Shown here in pieces: positions 1-9,293 of a DNA stretch of 23,139 nucleotides. Under the pieces are notes generated by a model that did no database searches, was not told the DNA's origin, and saw only the letters and a list, made by a program, of their open reading frames with translations. Both the position numbers and the translations under genes were made by a program. Within the stretch, counting starts at the first letter, position 1, and each line of letters starts with the position of its first letter. The DNA comes from Stephanodiscus triporus (taxonomy: Eukaryota > Bacillariophyta > Thalassiosirophyceae > Thalassiosirales > Thalassiosiraceae): the NCBI GenBank assembly GCA_036939755.1, contig JALLAZ010000128.1, positions 1 through 23,139 of the forward strand. The letters are read 5' to 3'.

Positions 1-39
<39 letters not shown>
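1..39. other. Poly-G run at the sequence start
   Basis: Thirty-nine consecutive G residues open the window and change abruptly to mixed sequence at base 40. Such runs are typical of a contig edge or of no-signal base calls in two-colour sequencing. I see no telomere-type repeat. It is probably an artefact rather than biology. Confidence 0.7.
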
Positions 40-41
<2 letters not shown>

Positions 42-384
42 GGAAGACCTGACTCGGAGTTTTTTTTGTTCTATCGCTCCGGGATTTTTCGTTCGCTCGT
101 TCGTCTCCTTCTCTTTTGGCGTCGTTGCGTGAGATTATTGCGAGGGTGGGTGGGAAAAATTATTCGAATGCATGGGCGACGCCGCAGCGTCCTCGCACCC
201 GTCCACATTGCTTCGGAAATCGGGGCAGATCACAGGTCCCTAGGGTGAACGATCAAGGACGCGTGGTGTTCCTCGTTTGTCCTCGGTTATGTTTCGACCG
301 TTGTTTGCATTGTTATTTTTCCCCCAGTCGTGATCCATTCTAATCTCCGATAATGTGCCTCATCCCCCCTTCTTCGAAAAAAAG
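40..384. other. Leader before the truncated MPP-beta exon, probably intron
   Basis: No peptide here resembles the missing N-terminal half of the peptidase encoded downstream. The coding frame has an in-frame stop (TAA) at 341-343, so the upstream AG at 326-327 cannot be its splice acceptor. A pyrimidine-rich stretch followed by AG at 383-384 is the best acceptor candidate. The segment is therefore most likely the 3' part of an intron, or unrelated sequence joined at a contig edge. Confidence 0.4.
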
Positions 385-1000
385 GATCCGATACGACTCT
401 CACGGAACCGCCACCGTCGCGCTCGCCTTCGCGGGGGCGTCGCACGCGGATCCCAAGGCCATGCCTCTGGCGCTCATGCGCGCCGTGCTCGGATCCTACG
501 CCACCTCCGACGGTCTCGGTAAGAACGTCGCGTCGTCGATGTGCCAGGAAGTCGCCGACCACGGATTGGCGACGTCGATATCGGCGTTCAACCTTTCCTA
601 CTCCGACGCCGGCCTCTTCGGCGTTATCATGACCGCGCCCGACAACAAGCTCGACGACCTGTTGTGGTATGTCATGCCCAATTTGGTCCGTCTTGCGCAC
701 GGAATCAGCGACGAGGAGCTTGTGCGTGCGAAGCTCGCGCTGAAGGCGTCGATCTGTGCCTCGTACGACGGCGACATTGTCTCTGGGGAGACGATAGCCA
801 GTCAGATCAATACGATTGGACGGGTCATGTCGTTGGCGGAGGCTTTGGCGAGGGTAGACGCTCTAACCATGGCCGACGTCAAGGCAACGGCGGGCGAGGT
901 CATCAACGACCAGGATCACGCGCTGGCAGCCATCGGGGGCATTCACGAGCTCCCGGATTACAATTGGATTCGTCGTAAATCTTACATGTTGCGGTACTAG
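385..1000 (+). CDS. Mitochondrial processing peptidase beta subunit, C-terminal half (5' partial)
   Basis: MPP beta is the catalytic half of the mitochondrial-matrix heterodimer that removes presequences from imported proteins. About 204 residues are visible and match the inactive C-terminal M16 domain of the beta subunit. This includes the region corresponding to the SYTDTGLWG block (here LSYSDAGLFG), the ARAKLALKAS-type helix, and the family ending with a LPDYNWIRR element followed by MLRY. The zinc site (HxxEH) belongs to the N-terminal domain, which is absent from the window. An ATG at 353 exists, but starting there would give a half protein with an unrelated 11-residue leader, so I prefer an exon starting at the acceptor at 384/385. 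Third codon positions are strongly C/G, unlike most neighbours, which suggests high expression. A close relative (bc1 core 1) is the main alternative, since the two overlap in many eukaryotes. Confidence 0.85.
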
Positions 1001-1394
1001 AGAAGTTTGTTTGGCTTGATAAAAGGCAGTATCTCAGAAACGGAATGAAGTTAAGGGGGCGGGGTGGGATGCTTGGCAAAGATGTATTTATTAGTAGGGA
1101 TTTTGCCTTGCATTGATCGATTGAAATTTGCCTAATATGTAAAGCACGTGACTGCACTTTGTTTTGTAATTCTTGTCCTGGTGAATTAATTGAGCTTCGG
1201 AGGCGCGTATTCGGATAAGTAGCTTACCGTTGAAAATCCATCCTCCTCCTCACTAGAGAGAACTACTAGTAAACAAAAAGCTCTACAAAAATGACAAAAT
1301 GATCTTAGCAGCTAGCAACCACGCATTCTCTAGAGATATGCTATACAGCAAGCTGAATTGTTGGCTATGTGCAATGACTCATTGACAAAATTGT
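1001..1394. other. Convergent intergenic spacer, no gene seen
   Basis: This is the shared 3' space of the MPP-beta gene (+) and the antiporter gene (-). It is AT-richer than the coding regions, with stops in all frames and no recognisable RNA or repeat. It presumably holds both 3' UTRs and poly(A) signals. Confidence 0.6.
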
Positions 1395-4300
1395 TCAATC
1401 CATCAAGTGCTTCGTAAAGGAAGCCCATTTTTTCTTGGCGCTTCCTTCAAGTGCACCACTACTCTCTGGATCTTGGGGCATTGGCTCTTTGGACAATTCT
1501 TGTGCAGTTTCAATAGGGTCTTCCACAGCCTCCTCCACAACCTCCTCCACAACTTCCTCCACAACTGCTGTCTGCTCAAATGAGTCCTCGCTCTCCTCTA
1601 GATCCTTGTTGTCATGGCGGGTGGTGGGCATGCATGTGTTCTCGCTCTCCTCTGGATCCTTGTTGTCACGACGGGTGCTGGGCATGCTATCAGATAGCGG
1701 AACAGGGCGACCGGTCTCGTATGCCTCGATTACGTCTGCTTTAAGACTGAGGTAAAAGTCTCTCTCTCTGATACATCGGATATAGAGTTCAGTAAAGATG
1801 TCAAATCGACCAGTCTTGTTGATCGTGCTTTCTGCAGTAACGAAAGCGTGGAAGAGCATGGCGAGAGCACCCAGCAAAATTCCAACGAAGTTTGGGTACG
1901 ACTTCATGCCGACAGGAATAGTACCCACCAAAATAGACCAAGTGGCAACCATTACGGCATACGGACCCTGAGTTTTCACGTGCTGGATAATTTCACATCC
2001 CGAAGCCATCGAGGCTAAAATTGTAGTATCACTGATGGGCGACGCATGATCGCCCGCCACAGCACCTGCCAAGATCGCGGCAATGACGCCGTAAAAGACA
2101 ACAGTATCACCTTGTATACGGGTAAAGCGAAAAGCAAATTAGAACAGGACGCGCTGTCAAAAACAGATAAAAGGAGCACTAGAAGTGATCACCGTTCGAT
2201 GCTTCATAAGCCGGAACTACAACAAGAGGAAACATAATTGTCATTGTGCCCCAGCTAGATCCGGTCGCGAAGGCTATTAAAATGGAAATGACAAACGTCA
2301 GGGTAGGTAATGCACGGTAGTCGAGAGCGTCGTTATTGATAATCGCCCCAAAGAAGCGATCTGCCATGAGACGTTAAGTTAGTTGCTGTACCATACATGG
2401 AGGAATCAGAATGAAGTATCATTGTTAAAGTAACAACTCACTGAGTCCTACAGCTTGCATGATTGCACCGGTCGCCCACGCCAACGTCAGCACAACGAGA
2501 GCGCCAAAAATCTTCTCCATGCCTACCAAGAAGGCAGTCATGGCTTCACTAACAGTCATCAACACCCTAGCATGCACTTCCTCATCCTCATCGCCCAACA
2601 CTACGCCACGTTTACGATTGATGAACCGTTGCACCTTGTTTATAACCGTTCACGTTAAACCAAATGATGTGTCCATCCTTGTGGTCTTGCATGAAATAGA
2701 AGGCAACCGCTGTGAGCGCGCCCGCCATAGTCTGAAAACAAAGCACATATGAGTTAGTTCAAATCAAAGTCGCGGTTGCAGTGTTCTATTATTAGAGTGA
2801 CACTCACACCCCAAAGCAACGCTGTGTAGGCATCTGCATTAGACATAATCTCGACGAAGGTTTCATCTCCCGTAGCATCTGGGTTCGTCTTCCCAGTCCA
2901 CACGAGCAAGTAGAAGATATATATTATCAACATGACGATTGGTACAGCCTATCAACGATATTACAAAGTGGAAGGGTGGCCATCTATAAGAACACAAAGG
3001 CGGAAAATCTTAGCAATGCACACTTTCTCACCATATTATACCATTTGCATGGAGTGTCAGGACTGGGAGCATTGTGGTTTACCACCTCACCTCCAGATAC
3101 AGCCTTAACTTTACCAGGACCGCCATCCGTTCGACCATAGACTTTAGTAAGACGTTCCGCAACAAGCATCGGTCCAAAATCTCGCTGTCAAACATACACA
3201 ATGAATATTCGCTGAGTAAGGTATGGGTGGCGACGAAAGCGGTGAAACGCATAGTCACTTACACCACCAATTATTAGAAACGGGATGAAAACGAGCATAA
3301 AGATGCAGTAATAACGATATTGGATTGTTTCCAAAAACACGGAAAAGGCGCTAGTGTTGCCAATCGTTGAATCTGGATGTAACGCTTTGATTTTGTCAAG
3401 CTCTGCTTGAATCAATCCAATTTCGAAGCCAATCCACGAACTGATGGGCGCAATGGAGGCAATTGGAGCTGATGTCCTGAAAACAACAGATTTGACATAA
3501 TGCATACACCAGCGTGAGATTTTATTCGGATATAGGAATAAGGTATTGGTGCAGTGTGCAACTCACGCATCGACGATGAAGGCAAGCTTCTCGCGAGATA
3601 CAACACTCGCATCGGTAAGAGGCCTCATCGCGGCTCCCGCGACCAATGTATTGGAATAGTCATCAAAGAAAATGATAAGCCCTGCAAAGAATGACGTGGC
3701 TTGGGCAGTGCGGGTAGACTTGACGAAACTTTGCAGAGCGACGGTAATGCCCGACAACCCCCCTGACTTTTCAATGATTCCAACGAGGCCCGCCATGAAA
3801 AGGATGAACAAAAAGACGTAACCGTGATCTTCGTTGGCAAGTGCTTGAAGTATATAGACGGCAAGCATATCTCGGAAACCTCCAGTGAAAGAGCCGGCGA
3901 CCACTGGAAGATGAACGCAGCGAAGTATGAATTTGAGAATTGGAATCACGAGTTAGCAAGGCAAACGATCTATGAGTCCACCTGAGCGCACTCACTGCAG
4001 CATCCTACGAAGATTCCGAAACCAAGCGAGAGCTCCACCTGAGAACGACGCCAGCGCGAGAGTTAATCACTTGGACTTAGAAACAGAGTATTGGTACAGT
4101 ATTCAACTCACCATGTTTGTGGTCGCCGCTAAAAAAATGATGACGATGAGCGGAATAAAGCTTGCCCCAGAAGAGAAACTCTGATATTGACGCTCATTGC
4201 TGCTTGACGATTCGTCAATACTGACCGTCACCTCGATGATGTATTCTCCAGTTTTTGGTGTGGAGAATTCCCCTACTAAGATTTGCTTTGGGATGGGATT

Positions 4301-4675
4301 ATGCTGGAGAGACGAGAGCATCTAATGTTAGATCGCGAATTCCACAAGACACAACCGCTCTTTCGATTGAGTCGATTGATTTACCTCAACTAGCTCGACG
4401 ACGCCAGTCGCTTGGACAACACCGTTGCTGGACGTCTTCCACGAGAGCGTGTTGTTAGAGTCGGGCAACCAGGTTTCATCATCCCACACCAGATCTGCGT
4501 AAACTTCGAACGGATAGCCATTCTGAATCGCGACGATATCCTCGATGCTAGTATCGACATCTTTGAGAGTGACGGCGTCGACCGCAACAGCATACGTGAC
4601 ATTCTGGGCGTCGCAGCGATGGACTGCTGTTGTTAGGCAACCGATGACAGCAAACGCAAGTTGCTTCGTCAACAT
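1395..4675 (-). CDS. NhaC-family Na+/H+ antiporter, ten exons, with secreted N-terminal domain
   Basis: Spliced by eye the exons are 4385-4675, 4112-4303, 3996-4038, 3567-3903, 3263-3476, 3032-3184, 2808-2948, 2442-2731, 2193-2360 and 1395-2110. Every junction is GT-AG with matching phase. Residues 1-23 look like a signal peptide, and 24-143 form a beta-rich lumenal/extracellular domain with NVT and NNT sequons. From about 147 the multi-pass transporter begins. Two NhaC hallmarks are clear: [12 protein letters not shown] followed by RPLTD (exon 4), and [11 protein letters not shown] (exon 10). NhaC proteins exchange Na+ (some malate or other substrates) for H+. The cytosolic tail is acidic and contains an 18-residue tandem duplication. 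Exon 8 is not open throughout: the frame shifts near 2635-2653, and the frame is restored only if 19 nt are removed, giving 841 residues. The family is secure; the exon 8 join is not. Confidence 0.85.
1587..1687 (-). repeat. 47-bp direct duplication in the antiporter tail
   Basis: Units 1587-1633 and 1641-1687 are near-identical and offset by 54 bp, so the duplication is in frame. They encode two 18-residue copies of the type MPxTRxDNKDxEESE. A run of VVEEVVEE follows in the protein. This looks like recent slippage expansion in a disordered acidic tail. Confidence 0.85.
2635..2653 (-). other. Candidate 19-nt mini-intron (or 1-nt sequence error) in antiporter exon 8
   Basis: On the minus strand the segment begins GT and ends AG. 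Upstream, the frame reads a normal NhaC helix ending IIWFN; continuing straight on, it hits a stop soon after. Downstream, another frame reads [18 protein letters not shown] and continues into the next helix. Removing exactly these 19 nt (1 mod 3) joins the two frames at a codon boundary. It also makes the full ten-exon CDS divisible by three. A one-base insertion error in the same stretch would have the same frame effect. Confidence 0.4.
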
Positions 4676-4917
4676 GTCAACGGACGATGGAGATAGATCG
4701 GAAGAGCTGTGAGGTACTGCTAGCTAGCAGAGAGAATGAAGGCCTTTTCACTGCAGAATTTCTGGTTTTATTGGTTGAACTGCGCACCAGGAAGAGTTCA
4801 AATGAGACTGGTATGGGTGATGCGTTCAAGTAAGATATTACGATGATAGAGAGCAGCGCGGCCCCTCATACTTGGCGTTCTAACAATTGCGACTTTTTCG
4901 TAGGTAGGCGGACTTTT

Positions 4918-4939
4918 GAGAACTTTTCGAGAACTTTTC
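4918..4939. repeat. Tandem 11-bp repeat, two exact copies
   Basis: Two exact adjacent copies of GAGAACTTTTC are followed by a degenerate third. Position relative to the antiporter start (about 250 bp upstream) would allow a promoter role, but nothing else supports one. Confidence 0.7.
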
Positions 4940-5108
4940 AGGAACTTATTAGGATTTTGACGTAGGAACTCGTTATTTTGACCATATGGGAGTGCAAGTA
5001 AGTTGAAATCTACCTAGGTCTACGGCGAGGAGAGTTTTACCACCGAAAGTGAGACTCTCTCTAGATAGGTTACGACAGAGAAAAAAAATCGAAAACGAAA
5101 TCGACGAC

Positions 5109-5214
5109 AGGAGGGGAGAGGAGAGGAGAGGAGAGGAGGCGAGAAGAAAAGAGAAGAGAACGAGTAAACTTCGAACTTCTGTCCGAGAAAAGAGAGGAGA
5201 AGAGAAGAGAACCT
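5109..5214. repeat. Purine-rich (GGAGA)n low-complexity tract
   Basis: A GGAGA-type pentamer repeat of about five units runs from about 5111 to 5139 and decays into GAAAA/GAGAA motifs. A second purine block lies at about 5185-5211. It is a one-strand purine run of the kind that can form triplex DNA. Reading frames across it are low complexity only. Confidence 0.8.
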
Positions 5215-5879
5215 CATCAACTGCCCACAAAATTTGAGCATTTTTGGATCTTTTTAGCAAGCACGGACATAAAGATTGGTTCGAACTAAAATGGGAGTTC
5301 GTACCCCAGGGATGAAGTGAGAGATAGGTATAGCTACTACCATACCATACACTCTATTGTACTACTCTACACAACTCTAGGTAGTTAGACGAATTTCGGG
5401 AGTCACCCGTACGTCTACCCTGGGCCTTGTTAAAACAGCAGGCCAAAAATCATGTTGATTATGCGCGGTTGAGCGCTTAATTATTGGACAGAGTATCACC
5501 GGCTCCCTCCGACGACAGCAGAAGATCTTGAACTTGAAGAGTGAAATGCGCGGTGTATGTAGTTGTAAGACAAGGTTCCTACGGTTCGCAAGATCCGAAT
5601 AGGAAGGGGGGCTCTGATGAGGCCGTGTGAAAGCGTGCCGAAAAAGAGTTGTGAGAGGTTGAGCATGGAGGGTGGTATTTTTTTGAGTGATGTCTATGCC
5701 ATTGGTTGGAGAGTATTACGCTTCCTTGGAAGTTTAATACTGGCGGGAGAGTTAGGGGCCTTTTGGTCAAATTTTTATATGGGCCACTTCTTTGGAGAAA
5801 GCACATGTAAAAATTTGCATCCAAGAAGACTAGACCTCTTTTGGCCCATCGCTAGAAATAATCTACTAGGAGTAGTACG

Positions 5880-7157
5880 CTATCTTATCTTAGTAGCATT
5901 AGGTAAAACTGCCCATGAAGGTATGTCTGGAGTTCCTCGTACTAGATCATCAAAGATGGCCTTCCTACTCTTAGGCTCTGGATCCTTGGTGTCACGTTTC
6001 GCCCTTTTTTTGCGCTTGTCTTCGATAATGAACTGGCCTCCTCGGAAGGTGTTGACCACCTGCTTTCCATCAACTTCACTCAGTCCAACTGACCTGGATC
6101 CAAATCCCTTCGCTCCTTGCATCACTGGCACATTGAGTCGATTATTTCGAAGTCCCTCTCGGCGATTCTCTCTATTGACCATAGCCATAGCCGCCTCAAC
6201 TCGATATTCCGTCACCCTTTTCACCGCCTTCAACTCATCAACGAGCCTATCTGAGCTCATGACCAATGCTCCAGCCCCAGTTGCTACCATACGAATCATG
6301 GCATCATTGCTCGCCGCAATTAGTGATCCCCCAGATACGGACAGCTTCCCTTGTGTAACGGTCTTTGCATCTAGACATCGCTTTTCAATGTAAGAATCTG
6401 CACTTGCCCCAACACCACTGTACACAATTCGAACTCCTCTTCCAGTATCTTGTCGTTTGAATTCACGATCTGACAACGATACACGTTCTCCTCCTAGGCT
6501 GTCGCCTAGTGGCCCGTTCAAATTACGTCCAAAACCGTCGAATACGCATTCAATCCGCCATCCTTTTATGCTGTGTAGTTCCTCCAAATCTCTTACGAGC
6601 AGCTCTCTTGCTCTTTGGGTATTACCACTCAGCATTTGTTTCTTCAATCTTGGCCATTGGTAGATGACATTGTACCCATCCACCAACATCAATGCCCCTG
6701 CTGACGTACCGTTTCCATTGCTCAATATGACATCCCAATCCACCTCTGCATTCCTGTGCCGTCTGTCATCAATTACCTGCTGTTGCTCCTCTTCGTCTAA
6801 CCGTTTGCGGTAGGAAGTTTTCTTTTTCGGGTTATTCTGCGTGAAAGAAGTCTGCGACTTAGAATATTCTTGGTTCATCTTCGCCCATTGAATTTGTCGT
6901 TTGACCGGGATGTTGATGTCATTGGTAACCCTCAGAGGCGCATTTGCTGATGTCACAGGGGCCGGGGTTGTCGCAGGAGTGGAAGATTGTTTTTTGCGCT
7001 TTTTCTTGCCATCCCCTTTGCCCATTTGGAGGTAAGATATTCTATAACAGGGCGGTGGCCGTGCGAACAACCTTGGTGTCGGAGCAAATGATTCAAGCAA
7101 GCAGAATTTCATCGCGAAAAATCCGATGACTAGCTGTCTCTTTAGTATGGTGAGCAT
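5880..7157 (-). CDS. NYN-domain (YacP/Rae1-like) ribonuclease with plastid-type leader
   Basis: This single-exon gene encodes 425 residues. Residues 1-22 are a hydrophobic signal with the motif ESFAP at 22-26, like the ASAFAP cleavage motif of complex-plastid leaders; a basic, Ser/Thr/Pro-rich stretch follows. The NYN domain spans about 155-320 with its acidic positions in order: VDGYN (D160), VFDG (D207), SADSYIE (D254) and ASND (D285). The closest family is YacP/Rae1, whose Bacillus member cuts mRNA in the ribosomal A site; cyanobacteria and plastids carry relatives. I infer plastid mRNA decay or rRNA handling. The basic tail (KRKKRAKR) may bind RNA. The ATG at 7157 is preferred over the one at 7112, which would leave too short a signal. 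No introns are needed. Confidence 0.82.
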   Translation of the reverse strand: MLTILKRQLVIGFFAMKFCLLESFAPTPRLFARPPPCYRISYLQMGKGDGKKKRKKQSSTPATTPAPVTSANAPLRVTNDINIPVKRQIQWAKMNQEYSKSQTSFTQNNPKKKTSYRKRLDEEEQQQVIDDRRHRNAEVDWDVILSNGNGTSAGALMLVDGYNVIYQWPRLKKQMLSGNTQRARELLVRDLEELHSIKGWRIECVFDGFGRNLNGPLGDSLGGERVSLSDREFKRQDTGRGVRIVYSGVGASADSYIEKRCLDAKTVTQGKLSVSGGSLIAASNDAMIRMVATGAGALVMSSDRLVDELKAVKRVTEYRVEAAMAMVNRENRREGLRNNRLNVPVMQGAKGFGSRSVGLSEVDGKQVVNTFRGGQFIIEDKRKKRAKRDTKDPEPKSRKAIFDDLVRGTPDIPSWAVLPNATKIR

Positions 7158-7941
7158 GGTTGCGTCTCCTGCATCAATTTAGCTTCTCATAGCTCCTTAT
7201 GGCAGCATCGCATGGCTGCATCTAGATGCAACGATAGCTACGATACGAGTTCGCAATTCCCATTCGCCGCTTGCGCGTTGTTCTGGTGCGGTGGCGGGTG
7301 TGTCGTCATAATTTGTTTGCTCCTTTCGTTTTCTCGTCACCCTCACCATCGTACTACTCTCTACTCGTATGGTTCGTATCGTACCATGGTGTATGGTGTA
7401 TGATGTGGCGGTGCTATGTACTCCTCTACACTTAAAACCTAGGAGTACTCTAGAGTACTTAAGTATCTACCCATGTACGACTATGATGTATGTACACTGA
7501 CTAAATTCGTGCGTTAGTCGCATCGTGCTCTCTCTTCATTTACACCTATGTTGCTTTGGACGCACGCGTAAGTAGATTGCTCCAACAAAAACTACCTACA
7601 CATCTCCTCATCCTCGTCATTTCGCGGCTTGACACGGAGATGGGTTTATGACAGATAATCCTATGAACTGCTTTTCTCTGCTGTGGCACAAAGGTTGATT
7701 CATACTAGAAAACAAAGTGTAGTGTGTGCGGCGAGCTGCACATTAAATGAATTCACGTGTTGTTATCAATAAACCTGCATACTGCATAACATAGAAACAC
7801 AATCAAGAGAGTCAAGAAAGCCTATTCACCATTGCCAAAACACCCTGCTTTCTTCATTCTCGAAAAACGGTCTATCAAGTCTTATGTAGCGTCGAACGTT
7901 GATTCTCTATCAAACAAATTTTCAGATTGCAGCATTTATAC
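7158..7941. other. Intergenic region, no gene seen
   Basis: This region contains the nuclease promoter and the 3' flank of the next minus-strand gene. Short frames on both strands are low quality, with no domain-like content. The only structure I noted is GTAC-rich sequence around 7360-7500 with a perfect 16-bp palindrome. Confidence 0.6.
7444..7459. repeat. Perfect 16-bp palindrome
   Basis: AGTACTCTAGAGTACT equals its own reverse complement. It lies about 290 bp upstream of the nuclease start codon, so a dimeric transcription-factor site is possible. No second copy was noticed. Confidence 0.8.
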
Positions 7942-8934
7942 TTATGTCCTCCTAGCCGGTGCCTCGTATGTTACATCGTCATCGTCGGAAATCTTCTGAT
8001 CCAATATCTCTGATCGATGCGCTGCCAAAATGGCTGCGAAGGATCCCAGAAGAAATGCTTGAACAAGGCAAACGAAACCGTTAAGCCTTTCACCATCGAC
8101 TGGTAGATTATTTTCCAGGCGATCTTCTATGTATCCAAAGAGACTGAAGTATGGAATGAGGAGTTAAGCATGGTTTTAGGACCAGGGAAGTGTAATAAAA
8201 ATTATCTCATTCCCAATGTGAATAGAACTGTGAGACCGAAATTACAGGGAGCTGGACTCACATGAGAAATATCAACAGAAACATCTGAGAAGCAGCCACC
8301 ACACTCCCCATGAAGAATCCAACTGCCAAACTACTTTGGAATTTTCTCATGATAACCGTTCCTCCAACGCACAGTATAAGTAAAAATATTGATGACCATA
8401 GACTGACAAACGCTTCAGTACCACCGCGGGATGACATGGTGTACAAGGCGATGAAGACTTGGATGATGGATACAAAGAGGATAAAATACCTGATAAATCG
8501 AGAAGCAAACAAATGCTAAGTATTCGTTGTCTTGTGCGCGATGGCTAGCATTAATTCCATGTTCCGGGGCGAAAAATCATCACCAAGCGACACTACAATA
8601 TCCAATATCCCCTCCCCTCCTGATCGAATACATGAACGAGGAAAACCACCGAGAAAAAAATTCAAGTCAACGAGAACGTATTCAAACAGCTAACACCAAA
8701 TAATGTTCCTCAAAATGACGCCGCGCCCAGCAATACTACGCCGAACGTCTTCAAATAATATACTCCTACTCCTGACTGATTTTTATCACAAAACGTTCGA
8801 GCAATGCCAAGCCCAACTTAAGCTCCGTCGAAACCCAAAATCACGTACCACCACCCTGCAATCAATTTACGGCTGCTTCCGTCGCATAATGTGACAGAGA
8901 GGAATATCGTGGCGCTTGATAGATAGGCTCCCAT
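7942..8934 (-). CDS. Small four-helix membrane protein, unknown function
   Basis: Exons are 8849-8934, 8262-8489 and 7942-8143, all GT-AG and in phase, giving 171 residues. Exon 1 supplies the ATG and a short hydrophobic N-terminus; its end (IAGWW) joins directly to YFILFVSIIQVFIALY in exon 2. Hydrophobic segments lie near residues 28-47, 60-75, 85-110 and 125-145. The C-terminus is acidic (SDDDD). Exons 2 and 3 are well supported by frame and composition. Exon 1 is less certain: the frame of exon 2 has no upstream ATG of its own, and the first intron (359 bp) is several times longer than others here. I do not recognise the family. The topology resembles small tetraspan proteins such as TMEM14-type or DUF-type membrane proteins, but I see no diagnostic motif. 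Confidence 0.6.
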
Positions 8935-9293
8935 GGCGACGACCTAACCTCTGGCGCAAAGATCACCCTACAATATTATTTTTTATTCACAAGAGTCAAT
9001 GTATCGTGCGTTGGATCGGTCCCGCCTGCCTACTGCGCAGGATTTTCCGACGTGTTTAGGATACTCTTAGTCGTCTTTTTGCTTTGTGATGTGGTATAGA
9101 TATTAATATGGTAAATAAGGTAATTACTCCTAGAAATAGTACCGTACGTATCCTGTGGACACAAGACGTTGTATCCATCTTTTCCAAAAAGTGTCAGTAA
9201 AAACGTCATTCCCATCCATCCGACACCCTGCCTCTTCTTCCCGCTCTTCTCACAACAAAAATCCACCGAGAGGGTCTACAAAAGCGGCTGACG
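8935..9293. promoter_or_regulatory. Divergent spacer between tetraspan gene and carrier fusion gene
   Basis: The 359 bp separates start codons of genes on opposite strands, so it should contain both promoters. It is AT-rich around 9090-9140. I could not identify a specific element, and no coding sequence is evident. Confidence 0.45.

Larger units (their letters stand above)
4676..5879. other. Intergenic region upstream of the antiporter
   Basis: About 1.2 kb holds the antiporter's 5' UTR and promoter and the 3' end of the NYN nuclease gene. I see no convincing coding sequence. It contains an 11-bp tandem repeat (4918-4939), purine-rich GGAGA repeats (5109-5214), and a 13-nt match to the common Illumina adapter stem at 4695-4707. 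Confidence 0.6.

Noticed and set aside
66..343. Short plus-strand frames near the poly-G start
   Set aside because: They do not resemble MPP N-terminal sequence, and an in-frame stop at 341 separates them from the real exon.
353..384. ATG at 353 as the true start of the MPP-beta gene
   Set aside because: It would yield a half protein lacking the catalytic domain; the 11-codon leader is unrelated to the family.
5101..5215. CRISPR-like or minisatellite array
   Set aside because: There are no spacers, and the units are pentamers that decay quickly; it is simple low complexity.
5240..5300. tRNA-like B box (GGTTCGAAC) with an A-box-like string upstream
   Set aside because: The two boxes are far too close and no acceptor or anticodon stem can be drawn.
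5617..6393. 258-codon plus-strand frame
   Set aside because: It is mostly antisense to the NYN nuclease, has no domain features, and its Ser/Leu-rich content is typical of a reverse-frame shadow.
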